From the NCBI GenBank assembly GCA_905480565.1, contig CAJQQW010000216.1, positions 1 to 9,174 on the forward strand: a stretch of 9,174 nucleotides of DNA. The letters run 5' to 3'. The notes beneath the pieces were generated by a model, which was not told the DNA's origin, ran no database searches, and was given only the letters and a program-made list of their open reading frames with translations. The position numbers and the translations under genes were made by a program. This DNA is from an uncultured Halioglobus sp. (GTDB taxonomy: Bacteria; Pseudomonadota; Gammaproteobacteria; Pseudomonadales; Halieaceae). This document shows, piece by piece, positions 1-8,017 of the stretch; position 1 is the stretch's first letter, and the number at the start of each line of letters is the position of its first letter.

Positions 1-933
1 TTTCAGCTCCTCAACCGAACGACTTGCATCAAATAATAGAGATCCAGCCGCAGTAGTTTTTAGTACGTCCAGAGGGAGGATCGGCCGGCGCTTTGTCAGT
101 CTGGATAGTGTTTCCATTCCTTTGGCAATCGGGAGTAGCCAGTCTTCCGGTATGTTACGGTCAGGTATTCGCACATCGGCAATGCGACCTATCATCTTAA
201 AATACTCTCGCGTTGTGGCTCGCTGGTTTCCGATCAAGTATTTTCGGCCGATACTTTTTTCATGTAACAGAGCGCGAACGATGGCTTCTGCTGCGTCGCG
301 CACGTATACGTAAGTGTAAGTAGTGTTGGCGCCCACCAGCGCAGGTAATTTACCTTCAACCGCGCGGCGCACTTCCATGGTTTCCTTATTGTCACCTGCG
401 CCGATGACGGCGGCGAGGTGCACAGCGCTGAGAGGCAGGCTCCGCTTTCTATACAAACGCCAACCCGCTTCATCACCGAGGTGCTTACTGCGAGCATAAT
501 TACTAGGATGTCTGCCTGGAGAGCTGTCCTCGTTGAATGGAATATGTTCTGGCACCCCCCAGGCTAGTGGCGTACTGACCTGAACGACTTTTTCGACGTT
601 TGTTTCAAGGCAGGACTCGAATACATTGAGCGCCCCCTGTTGATTTATTTCGTAGAAACGCTCAGTTTTGGAACTCCAGAATTCGCGGTAGCCGGCAACA
701 TTGATCACGCCCCACGCGCCACGGAAAGCCTCGACGAGGCTTTCCCGCTTTGTGATGTCGCCCTCAATGCAGCTGATTTGGTCAGAAAATGGTTCGAGTT
801 CGAGGGCGCCTTGGCGCGAGTGAACCATTGCTCTGACCTCGATGTCAGGTTCTTTCAAAAGCCGCTCTACGACATGCCTGCCGACAAAACCGGTGGCTCC
901 GGTAACGGTTACGACATTTTTTTTCTTAGTCAT
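1..933 (-). CDS. Extended SDR: NAD(P)-dependent epimerase/dehydratase, dihydroflavonol-4-reductase-like (C-terminus off window)
   Basis: The ATG at 933 opens a frame that stays open for 311 codons to the left edge, so the C-terminus is missing. The product is a cytoplasmic NAD(P)-dependent oxidoreductase of the extended short-chain dehydrogenase/reductase superfamily. The Rossmann nucleotide-binding motif TGATGFVG lies at residues 11-18. The catalytic pair is in YARSK (Tyr146, Lys150), with Ser120/Thr121 in VSTPLAWG as the third member at normal spacing. The end of beta-strand 2 (MVHSR, about 36-40) has no acidic residue and has a basic one, which suggests NADP(H). The later TYVYVRDAAEAIVRAL segment is typical of dihydroflavonol-4-reductase, 3-beta-hydroxysteroid dehydrogenase and HpnA-like members. 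The ribosome-binding site is weak. It is the third gene of a leftward series, 80 bp after the dihydrodipicolinate-reductase-like gene. The family is secure; the substrate is unknown. Confidence 0.9.
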   Translation of the reverse strand, partial: MTKKKNVVTVTGATGFVGRHVVERLLKEPDIEVRAMVHSRQGALELEPFSDQISCIEGDITKRESLVEAFRGAWGVINVAGYREFWSSKTERFYEINQQGALNVFESCLETNVEKVVQVSTPLAWGVPEHIPFNEDSSPGRHPSNYARSKHLGDEAGWRLYRKRSLPLSAVHLAAVIGAGDNKETMEVRRAVEGKLPALVGANTTYTYVYVRDAAEAIVRALLHEKSIGRKYLIGNQRATTREYFKMIGRIADVRIPDRNIPEDWLLPIAKGMETLSRLTKRRPILPLDVLKTTAAGSLLFDASRSVEELK

Positions 934-1013
934 TTTCGCTTTGCCTATTTTGTGCCGTAGTTGCTGAGAGCTTCACGTTCCGGAAGATTAACTGTTTGGA
1001 TTTTCCCTCAGGC

Positions 1014-2096
1014 CTAAACAAACAGTCGCCCCCCGGCAACGACCGGCGGTATGTCCTTATATGTGCGGATGCCCGGTTCCGCAGCGCAAACTTGCGGTAT
1101 GGCATTGATTGAAGGCAGGCCGGTAATGCGCATGCCAAGCGCATTGCGATCAGCCAATGTCATCTTGCTGATGTCTTCTCGGGGTATAGGCAGCGTCACG
1201 CTGTGCACATTGGGATTGCCACGGATATCTACTATGTAGCCGTGCTTATCCGCGCCTTTCCAGTCCTCGATACCTTCGACGCGACCACCGCAGACCCAGA
1301 GCTGCTGGTTCTCCAGAACTGGTCGCCCATTCACGCAGCCTTCCCAGCGAAGGCGAACGCCGGCGACCGTGCCTCGTGCGATGGCTCCGCCAGGCGTGTC
1401 AAAGTCTTCCGAGGCGGGTGCGACCTCGCAGCGGCATCGAATCTCGTCAAGCTCTATGTCCAGCAGGCTGGCCATCAGTTCCAAAGCGTCGCCGAATACT
1501 GCCGATTCTTCTTTTTGCCGCGCCGCTAGCCCAGGCGTGTTCAGATGCTGACCGTAACCGAATGCGGCGATATTGGGATCGCCAAGGAACGGCACGATGT
1601 CCGGTACCGCCTCGGTAATGCGCAGGTGCTCTAATTCAGAGCAAACTGACGACATCACGCAGGCCTGATAATTGATATGTCCCGGATTGATGCCAGTACC
1701 GAACATTGAAGCGCCGCCAGCGAGAGCTGCGTTTTCTAGTCTTTGTCGCACATTGGGTCCGTAACGGTTGGCTTGGTAGTTGAGGCCCCAGCCCGTAATA
1801 AAATTGCAGGTAGTCACAATGTTGATACCGGCATACAGCAGGTGGCAAAGTTGGTCGATATCGGGATAAAGCGGGTTGTAGCTGACCACGTCGGGCTGAA
1901 GTGCTATGACTCGGCCGATATCAGCAGTAGCAGCAATACCCAGGGGGGGGAGGCCGACGAGTTCGCCGGCATCTCGGCCCGCCTTGGTCTGGGAATAGGC
2001 GTACATACCGATCAGATCAAGGCCGGGGTGAGAGAGAATGGCTCGGGTAGTTTCCCGTGCCACGCCGCCGCTGGTCCACTGAATAACCTTGATCAT
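1014..2096 (-). CDS. Dihydrodipicolinate reductase-like / NAD(P)H-dependent amine dehydrogenase family protein
   Basis: A complete 360-residue protein with an N-terminal Rossmann fold. The start MIKVIQWTSGGVARETTRAI is the nucleotide-binding loop of the DapB / diaminopentanoate dehydrogenase-like group, in the place where relatives usually have a GxGxxGR loop. Here two of the glycines are replaced (Thr8, Ala13). A second conserved-looking block is GASMFGTGINPGHINYQ, roughly residues 128-145. True DapB lysine-biosynthesis enzymes are about 270 residues and lack this long C-terminal part, so a role in lysine synthesis is unlikely. Relatives are usually annotated only as dihydrodipicolinate reductase or NAD(P)H-dependent amine dehydrogenase. 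The start is supported by GGAG about 9 bases upstream. The gene begins 12 bp after the stop of the molybdopterin oxidoreductase, and its ribosome-binding site overlaps that stop, so translation is probably coupled. The reaction is unknown; a reductase or dehydrogenase on a small metabolite is inferred. Confidence 0.85.
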   Translation of the reverse strand: MIKVIQWTSGGVARETTRAILSHPGLDLIGMYAYSQTKAGRDAGELVGLPPLGIAATADIGRVIALQPDVVSYNPLYPDIDQLCHLLYAGINIVTTCNFITGWGLNYQANRYGPNVRQRLENAALAGGASMFGTGINPGHINYQACVMSSVCSELEHLRITEAVPDIVPFLGDPNIAAFGYGQHLNTPGLAARQKEESAVFGDALELMASLLDIELDEIRCRCEVAPASEDFDTPGGAIARGTVAGVRLRWEGCVNGRPVLENQQLWVCGGRVEGIEDWKGADKHGYIVDIRGNPNVHSVTLPIPREDISKMTLADRNALGMRITGLPSINAIPQVCAAEPGIRTYKDIPPVVAGGRLFV

Positions 2097-2108
2097 CTTG
2101 CAGTCTCC

Positions 2109-4340
2109 TCAGACTGAGGTAACGCCAATAACGGAAACGGGCACGCCATTCACCACACTGGTGCCGGAGGGGATATCCAGCACCTGATCGTCGATGAGAT
2201 CGTTTGCGCTGACTCCTGGAAGCACGTCTGCTGCGACCGACTGGCGCGTGCCCCGATATCGGTGTCCAAAGCCGTGTGGCAAGCTGACCACGCCCCGCAT
2301 CAGACCTTCGTTGAACTCCACCGGTACGATCAGTTCTCCAACCGTGGAAAAAATTCTGGCCTCGCCGCCGTCTTCTAAATTTCTCACGTGCGCATCAGCC
2401 GGATTGATCATCAGAGTACAGCGATTTTTGCCGCGGGCGTAGTTGCTAAGATTGTGTAACCACGAGTTCATGTCCCGGATATGACGACGGCCAATCAGCA
2501 CAAGCTCGGGCACTGGATTACCGAGGCTGTCCACCAGGCGCACAATGTCAGCCTCCAGCAGTGGATGCAGTAGTGATATGCGGCCCCCCTCGGTACGCAG
2601 CATATCTGGAAGTATGCCCGATTGTAGTGGGCCGAGATCAATACCATGAGGGCTGTTCATCACCTTATTAAGGGTCAGCCCCCCTCGCGCTTCGCCAAAG
2701 CGGTCGCCGTAGGGGCCAATGCGCAGCAGAATGTCGAGGAGACGCTCACCATTCTGATGGTGTGCCGTTGCTTGGCGAATGGTGCTCGCATCAATTTTTT
2801 CAAGAGCAGGTGCCTTGAGTACGGTCTCGAGCATGCCCTCGAATAGCATTTCATTAAGTTCATCTGCCTGCATGTCGTTCATTCTTGACAGTAGTTCAAC
2901 GAAAATCGCGTACTGGTCGAGGCTGCCGGGTGGTGGCTCAAACACACGGGGCGAATACCGTGCGAAGTTGCGTTGAGCGAATGCCGCAAACAGGAAGTCG
3001 TAGTTGCTGTGTTCGAGCTGTGTTGTCGATGGCAGAATATAGTCTGCGTGGCGGGTGGTCTCGTTAATGTAAATATCCAGCGCCACCACGAAGCCAATGC
3101 CATCCAGCGCAGCGTCTATGCGCTTGCCATTGGGCACACTGAGTACCGGGTTGCCTGCGACTGTAATAAGCGCATGCACTGCGTCCTTATCGGAGCATTC
3201 CAATTCTTCTGCCATACAGGAGGCGGGCAGCATACTCATGTACTCTGGAAAGCCCCGTGCACGTGAATGCCAGCGGCCGTGCATCAGCTCTGCAGGCTCG
3301 CCGGTATTTTCGTTTTGACCTGTTGCGGGACGCGCGAACATGGCCCCCCCCTCGGCGTCTAGCCTACCCTGTAACAGGTTGACTACGTCGATCAGCCAGC
3401 TCGCCAGTGTGCCAAAGGCTTGTGTGCACAGGCCGATGCGGCCGTATAACGATGGGCTCTCAGCGCTGTTAAAATCAGCAACTAGTGAGAGCAGATCAGC
3501 CGGTGCTATACCGGTACTGTCGGCAATCGCCTCGGGAGTGAATGGTCTCGCAAGAGCTTCCAGTCTTTCCAGCCCGTCGACGCAATCGCGCAGTGGGCCG
3601 ATATTGACAAGATCCTGAACAAACAGCTGGTTGACCCAGGCAAATAGAAACAGAGCGTCGGTTCCCGGGCGAATAAACAGATGCTGGTCTGCGGCTTGTG
3701 CTGTTTCAGTGTGGCGTGGGTCAAGCACTACTACCTTGCCGCCGCGCTCGCGAATACTGGCCAGGTGCGTCGCCGCGTCTGGCGCGCCCAGCAGTGATCC
3801 CTGCGATACCAGCGGGTTGCCGCCCATACATACGAAGAAATCGGTGCGGGTTAGATCCGGCACAGGAAATAGCCAAGGATTACCGTAAAGCAGATCGCTG
3901 CTCAGGTTCTTTGGTTGCTGGTCAACACTCCCTGCGGAAAAGAAGCGCTCTGTATCCAGCATTTGTATAAAAAGTTGGGTGTAGATCTGTGTGTGAAAAT
4001 TGTGCCCGTTCGGGTTGCCGTAATACATTGCGATGGCGTCTTTGCCGTGCAGCTCGCGAATGGCCTTAAGTCGGGCTGCGATATCCGTAAGCGCTTCGTC
4101 CCACTCGACTTCTATCCAGTCGTCGCCGATTCGCTTGACCGGGCGTCGCAGGCGCTCGGGATCACTGTGGATATGAGCAAACGCTTGAGACTTCGCGCAG
4201 ACATAGCCGTTGGAGCGTGTGTCTTCGGTATCGCCCTTGATGGACATGATGCGGCCTCTGGCGCGATCGACCTCCAGCGTGAGTCCGCAACTGGCCTCGC
4301 AGGTGGGGCAGCTGCGGTAAATAATTTCCTTGGTGCTCAT
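2109..4340 (-). CDS. Molybdopterin-dependent oxidoreductase, DMSO reductase / formate dehydrogenase superfamily
   Basis: A 743-residue catalytic subunit binding bis-molybdopterin (Mo or W) and one [4Fe-4S] cluster. The N-terminal cluster motif is complete: Cys11, Cys14, Cys18 and Cys48, followed by Lys50 (GYVCAK). The central molybdopterin domain runs from about residue 60, with typical segments such as FVCMGGNPLVSQGS and VVVLDPRHTETA. The C-terminal cofactor-binding domain covers roughly residues 610-740 (MNSWLHNL, LMINPADA, SLPHGFGH). There is no twin-arginine leader: the protein starts MSTKEIIYRSC, so it should be cytoplasmic. At the place of the Sec/Cys metal ligand of formate dehydrogenases the sequence reads GSVDQQPKNLSSD (137-149), with no Cys or Sec. 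No iron-sulfur or membrane partner subunit lies next to it in the window. It is the first gene of the leftward operon, and a GGAG site precedes the ATG. The superfamily is certain; substrate and electron partner are unknown. Confidence 0.95.
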   Translation of the reverse strand: MSTKEIIYRSCPTCEASCGLTLEVDRARGRIMSIKGDTEDTRSNGYVCAKSQAFAHIHSDPERLRRPVKRIGDDWIEVEWDEALTDIAARLKAIRELHGKDAIAMYYGNPNGHNFHTQIYTQLFIQMLDTERFFSAGSVDQQPKNLSSDLLYGNPWLFPVPDLTRTDFFVCMGGNPLVSQGSLLGAPDAATHLASIRERGGKVVVLDPRHTETAQAADQHLFIRPGTDALFLFAWVNQLFVQDLVNIGPLRDCVDGLERLEALARPFTPEAIADSTGIAPADLLSLVADFNSAESPSLYGRIGLCTQAFGTLASWLIDVVNLLQGRLDAEGGAMFARPATGQNENTGEPAELMHGRWHSRARGFPEYMSMLPASCMAEELECSDKDAVHALITVAGNPVLSVPNGKRIDAALDGIGFVVALDIYINETTRHADYILPSTTQLEHSNYDFLFAAFAQRNFARYSPRVFEPPPGSLDQYAIFVELLSRMNDMQADELNEMLFEGMLETVLKAPALEKIDASTIRQATAHHQNGERLLDILLRIGPYGDRFGEARGGLTLNKVMNSPHGIDLGPLQSGILPDMLRTEGGRISLLHPLLEADIVRLVDSLGNPVPELVLIGRRHIRDMNSWLHNLSNYARGKNRCTLMINPADAHVRNLEDGGEARIFSTVGELIVPVEFNEGLMRGVVSLPHGFGHRYRGTRQSVAADVLPGVSANDLIDDQVLDIPSGTSVVNGVPVSVIGVTSV

Positions 4341-4561
4341 GGCGCCGCTCCAGTGGTGTTTAGTCAGTCGCGCGCACCGAATCGCTCAGTGCCGTCGGGT
4401 CGTCCAAGGATAGCCGACTGTTAAGCCCTCCGCTACGACGATATGCCTTGCCTGAATGAAAGATAATCGATCGTTGCTCCGATAGAAAATAATTGAATGG
4501 ACAAAGGCATCAATAACGTCAGAGAATGATGCCTCGTCAATTGCAACTTGGGCGCCGTAAA
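4341..4561. promoter_or_regulatory. Divergent intergenic region between molybdopterin operon and DUF3089 lipoprotein
   Basis: This 221-bp gap lies between two genes pointing away from each other, so promoters for both the leftward redox operon and the rightward lipoprotein gene must be here or further inside the genes. The part from about 4440 to 4520 is AT-richer than its surroundings, as expected of promoter DNA. I find no -35/-10 pair with acceptable spacing on either strand and no clear operator, so this is a positional inference only. Confidence 0.4.
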
Positions 4562-5779
4562 ATGAATCGCATCCTGATTGGTTCTTTCATGATTTTGAGC
4601 GCCTTGCTGGTCGCTTGCAGCGATAGCGGCGATAATGAAAAGGGCGTAGATCAGGCCCTTTCCAATCCTTTCACGGGATTTGCTAGCACGCTTTACGGTG
4701 ATGCTGCCAACTGGCTATGCCATCCCGCGCTATCTGACGCGGACAATGTTTGTGCGGGAAATCTTGATACGACCCGCATATTTGCAGATGGTTCAACTGA
4801 GATTGAGTCGCATAATCGTGAGGCTAACCCTGCAGTGGACTGCTTTTATGTTTATCCTACTGTGAGTGGAGATCCAGGCACAAATTCCGATCTGGAAAAG
4901 GGCCCAGAAGAAATATTTACCACTCTGAATCAGGCGGCGCGATATTCACGATTCTGTCGTATGTTCGCCCCCGTTTATCGCCAGGCTACTCTCGCTGCGA
5001 TTGTGAATGGCACCTTCGCTGATGCCGGGGCCGTCGCCTATGCAGATGTGCTGGACAGCTTCAAACATTATATGGCCAACGAAAATAATGGACGGGGCGT
5101 TATTCTTATCGGCCATTCCCAGGGTGCGGGTCTTCTCAAGCGGCTAGTAATGGAAGCCATCGAACAAGATGAATATCTGCTGAACCATCTTATCTCGGCG
5201 CACTTGATAGGGTCGGCGGTGCGGATACCTGAGGGAGCGGATGTCGGTGGAGATTTTCAGCAGGTGTCAGTTTGCCGCATGGCCGATCAAACAGGCTGCG
5301 TTATCAACTATTCGATCTATCGTGAGTCTGACCCTGAGCTCGCTGCGGGGCTTGCCGTATTTGGCACACCGAGCAATGGACTAACTGCTGTTTGTGCCAA
5401 TCCTGCAGCGCTGGCGGGTGGTGAGGTCAGCTTCAGAAACTATTTTCCAGCAGGGGGAATACCCGGCGTCATCGGGTCACTTATAGCGGAGAGAGTCGAC
5501 GGACCGTATGCGGAGTCGGCATCGGCTCCACCGATTACGACACCATTCTATAGCATGCCGGATTTCATCAGCGGGCGGTGCATATTGGACGAGAACGGCA
5601 TCAGTTATCTGCAGGCAACGGCGAACGCTGATGCAAGCGATCCCCGGGCCGATGATTTTAATGGTGAATTCACGATTTTTCCGGGGTGGGGTCTTCATCT
5701 TGTCGATATTACTCTGCTGATGGGCGACTTGGTCGAGCTCGGTGCTGCCCAGTCGACTGCCTGGCTGCAGGATCAGTAG
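4562..5779 (+). CDS. DUF3089 family lipoprotein, alpha/beta-hydrolase fold
   Basis: From the ATG at 4562 the protein has 405 residues and begins with a classic lipoprotein signal: MNR, a hydrophobic stretch, then the lipobox LVAC with the lipidated cysteine at Cys19. Ser20 follows the cysteine rather than Asp, so sorting to the outer membrane is likely. The mature part matches DUF3089, a predicted alpha/beta-hydrolase family. The nucleophile elbow is GHSQGA (Ser186), and GWGLHLVD near the end supplies a candidate catalytic His379. The acid residue I cannot place. Many cysteines (WLCHP, NVCAG, VDCFY, RFCRM, VCRM, TGC, AVCANP, GRCIL) fit an exported, disulfide-bonded protein. Two in-frame ATGs at 4526 and 4529 would add up to 12 residues; I prefer 4562 because it gives a normal signal peptide. 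None of these starts has a strong ribosome-binding site. An esterase or lipase-like activity is inferred; the substrate is unknown. Confidence 0.85.
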   Translation: MNRILIGSFMILSALLVACSDSGDNEKGVDQALSNPFTGFASTLYGDAANWLCHPALSDADNVCAGNLDTTRIFADGSTEIESHNREANPAVDCFYVYPTVSGDPGTNSDLEKGPEEIFTTLNQAARYSRFCRMFAPVYRQATLAAIVNGTFADAGAVAYADVLDSFKHYMANENNGRGVILIGHSQGAGLLKRLVMEAIEQDEYLLNHLISAHLIGSAVRIPEGADVGGDFQQVSVCRMADQTGCVINYSIYRESDPELAAGLAVFGTPSNGLTAVCANPAALAGGEVSFRNYFPAGGIPGVIGSLIAERVDGPYAESASAPPITTPFYSMPDFISGRCILDENGISYLQATANADASDPRADDFNGEFTIFPGWGLHLVDITLLMGDLVELGAAQSTAWLQDQ

Positions 5780-5965
5780 TAGATTACGCTTTTTCGCTCC
5801 GGATTAGCGACTGTCCAGTTTGAACCGGGCAATTCGTAACCCTTCACGTAGCTTTACCATTGAACTGTCTGTTACAGGGCGGCATCCTGCCGGGTGGGCA
5901 TTGTTGCTGATTCACTATGTCACGCAAGGGCGACCAGAGAGGCTGGACTGGTTATACTGGGTGAC

Positions 5966-7804
5966 ATGATAGCAAGAAAAGATACTCTTCCTGCCAGCAA
6001 GGCCTATACCCTGCTGGATGATGCAGAGTTTATTGAGGAGCTCGCAGCGGCCTCTGTCGTCAGCGGGAAGACTGAGCTTCAAGCTCGAAAATACGCGCGC
6101 AAGTGCCTGACCGAAATGGCGGCGACCCCCAGTGAATCGTGGCTTGCGCCCGCTGCGCGGTTTGCGCGTTTCATTTACACGCGCAGCTACGAGAAAAAAC
6201 TCGATATCAATACCGAGGTGTTGCAAGAGCTGCACGAGCTATCCCGCGACAACCTCTTACTGTTTCTGTGGTCGCACAAATCTCATATGGACAGCTTCGC
6301 ATTTCTTGTGTCGTTATATGAAAATGATTTTAAGCCGCTGCCGCTCGTCTTTGCTGGCATCAATATGAACTTTTTCGGTTTTGGCACGCTGGCGAGGAAG
6401 GTCGGTTCTATTTTTTTGCGACGAGAATTTCATGACGACCCTATTTACAAACTTGTGTTTCGTCACTATATCGATTACCTCATTCGCAACCGGCTGCCGC
6501 TGACTTGGTCTATTGAGGGCACTCGCTCGAGGACCGGCAAGCTATCGCCGCCCAAGCTAGGCATTCTTACCTGGGTACTGGAAGCATGCGAGCGGCAAGA
6601 CATGCAGAACGTTAAGTTCGTGCCCGTTTCCATTGCTTTCGACCGGATCGCAGAGATCGACGACTATGTAGCGCTTCAGCAGGGCCTGCCGAAGCGCAAG
6701 GAGTCACTACGTTGGTTTATGAACTACGTATTCGGCATGAAAGACCCCTACGGTAAAATTTATGTACGCTACGGTGAGCCCGTATCAATTAGCGATGTGG
6801 ATGGTGCGTCTGTGAGCGGTGACGCGAGGGGATTAGAGAGCACCGACGGTGCCAGTGAGGGCCCCTCGCTCGCTACCCGAGTCGCTTTCGAAGTCTGCAC
6901 CCATATTGAAAAGGTTACCCCAATCAAAGCCGCAGATGTGCTCACCATGGTGCTGCTGGGCGCAGATGGCAGGGCGCTAACCGAGGAGGAGGTTTATCGA
7001 CAGGCGCGTGAGATTGCGCAGTTGGTGCGTGAGCGCGGCCTGCCATTGGCTCAAGGCTTCAGCTTGGAGGGTTTGCAGCAGGTTTCTGCTGTTCTGTTAT
7101 CCATGCGCGGTTCGAAACTGGTGCGGGAGTTCGCCAAGGGACGCGTGCCTGTATACTATATTCCGGGTGACAGGCAAATCGCCGCCGCATACTATCGCAA
7201 CACTATCACGCATTATTTTCTTGCCGCCGCAATGGGCGAGGTGGCTCTGGCTATCGGTGCTAACGATATCAGTATGACGCGGGAAGAGGATCTACGTGAG
7301 CGTGTCGAGAGTCTACGAGACATGTTCAAATTTGAATTTTTCTTCCGTCCTAAAGATGAATTTTTTGCGGAGGTGCTGCAGGAGACTGCTCGGCGTTATA
7401 GCGATTGGTCCGGAGGAGAAACCTCGTTGAAAAAGCAGTTGCGTCAGCACCCGCCGCGCTTCGGACACGCTATTTTACGTTCTATCGCCGAGGCCTACTA
7501 TGTGTTGGCGGTTGCCTTGCACCTGTTGGGCGAGGAGCCTGTGATGGATACGAAAAAGTTCGCTGCGGATCTTCTGCAGCCAGGGCGCGAGATGCTTTTG
7601 CGGCGCCAGATCAACGGTGAGTCATCGATTTCCAGCGATCTGTATACCACCGGGCTGCAACTGGCGCAGCACCGTGGTCTGTTGGTCTCCAACGGCCATC
7701 ATCTAGCCGCCCGGCGACAGGAATTTCTCGATGAGGTTTCCGAGGTGCTCACTGCGATTAACCTTTTGCAGGGCAACTACAATTCCGCCTGGTTTTCGTC
7801 ATAG
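5966..7804 (+). CDS. PlsB-type glycerol-3-phosphate 1-O-acyltransferase family protein (short form)
   Basis: A predicted acyltransferase that would move an acyl chain from acyl-ACP or acyl-CoA to glycerol-3-phosphate, the first step of phospholipid synthesis, at the inner face of the cytoplasmic membrane. All four family blocks are present: HKSHMD (catalytic His104 and Asp109), GSIFLRR (147-153), EGTRSRTGKLSPPKLG (from Glu184, glycerol-phosphate binding) and FVPVSIAFDRI (from Phe218). With 612 residues it is much shorter than E. coli PlsB (807), mostly because of a short N-terminus. A Gly/Ser/Asp/Ala-rich stretch at about 277-300 looks like a flexible insertion. The frame extends upstream to a GTG at 5894, which would add 24 unconvincing residues. 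I chose the ATG at 5966, but neither start has a good ribosome-binding site. It lies 186 bp after the lipoprotein gene and may have its own promoter. PlsB itself or a paralogue specialised in another lipid are both possible. Confidence 0.85.
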   Translation: MIARKDTLPASKAYTLLDDAEFIEELAAASVVSGKTELQARKYARKCLTEMAATPSESWLAPAARFARFIYTRSYEKKLDINTEVLQELHELSRDNLLLFLWSHKSHMDSFAFLVSLYENDFKPLPLVFAGINMNFFGFGTLARKVGSIFLRREFHDDPIYKLVFRHYIDYLIRNRLPLTWSIEGTRSRTGKLSPPKLGILTWVLEACERQDMQNVKFVPVSIAFDRIAEIDDYVALQQGLPKRKESLRWFMNYVFGMKDPYGKIYVRYGEPVSISDVDGASVSGDARGLESTDGASEGPSLATRVAFEVCTHIEKVTPIKAADVLTMVLLGADGRALTEEEVYRQAREIAQLVRERGLPLAQGFSLEGLQQVSAVLLSMRGSKLVREFAKGRVPVYYIPGDRQIAAAYYRNTITHYFLAAAMGEVALAIGANDISMTREEDLRERVESLRDMFKFEFFFRPKDEFFAEVLQETARRYSDWSGGETSLKKQLRQHPPRFGHAILRSIAEAYYVLAVALHLLGEEPVMDTKKFAADLLQPGREMLLRRQINGESSISSDLYTTGLQLAQHRGLLVSNGHHLAARRQEFLDEVSEVLTAINLLQGNYNSAWFSS

Positions 7805-7807
7805 CGC

Positions 7808-8017
7808 ATGTTTGCCTACCCTGCGGTGTCGGTCGGTGTGCTTCACGCACGATGCGATAATTATTTCTTAATCGTAATATTACATGGGTATAGTCAATTT
7901 CCGAATGATCTAGCAGATTCAGATCATCGAAATTTGGTTGCTTGGCTGATCTGGTTGTCAGCTGTTCAAAAAACGCTGTACCCTCACCTCGAAGCGGAGA
8001 ACTTTGAGTTTGTCTAA
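7808..8017 (+). CDS. Doubtful small ORF, 69 residues
   Basis: An ATG three bases after the stop of the acyltransferase gene opens 69 codons. The product resembles nothing I recognise. It has a hydrophobic run (NYFLIVILHGY) and an aromatic-rich middle (NLVAWLIWLSAVQKTLYPHLE). Base composition is more AT-rich than in the flanking genes, and there is no clear ribosome-binding site. It could be a small real gene, a decayed remnant, or chance. The ORF ends exactly where the next small ORF begins (TAAATG), which is the main reason to list it. Confidence 0.25.
   Translation: MFAYPAVSVGVLHARCDNYFLIVILHGYSQFPNDLADSDHRNLVAWLIWLSAVQKTLYPHLEAENFEFV

Noticed and set aside
640..960. A 106-codon plus-strand ORF opposite the SDR gene
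   Set aside because: The minus strand here encodes the SDR Rossmann motif TGATGFVG; the plus frame is a shadow.
1380..1390. An 11-bp match (ATGGCTCCGCC) to the 3' end of tRNA-Asn at 8501-8511, which might hint at an attachment-site duplication
   Set aside because: It is short, inside conserved coding sequence, diverges right after 11 bases, and no integrase gene is present.
1743..2117. A 124-codon plus-strand ORF opposite the dihydrodipicolinate-reductase-like gene
   Set aside because: It is antisense to a well-supported coding sequence and shows no protein family character.
3915..4424. A 169-codon plus-strand ORF opposite the molybdopterin oxidoreductase gene
   Set aside because: It lies antisense to a gene with clear family motifs and its product has no recognisable feature; it is a shadow frame.
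4474..4502. Possible rightward promoter for the lipoprotein gene starting with TTGCTC
   Set aside because: No acceptable -10 hexamer lies 15-19 bp downstream.
5882..5894. Small hairpin CGGCA-TCC-TGCCG after the lipoprotein gene
   Set aside because: Only 5 bp of stem and no T-run on either strand, so it does not qualify as a terminator.
7874..7883. Perfect 10-bp palindrome GTAATATTAC
   Set aside because: It is short, AT-rich, inside a doubtful ORF and not repeated; chance is likely.
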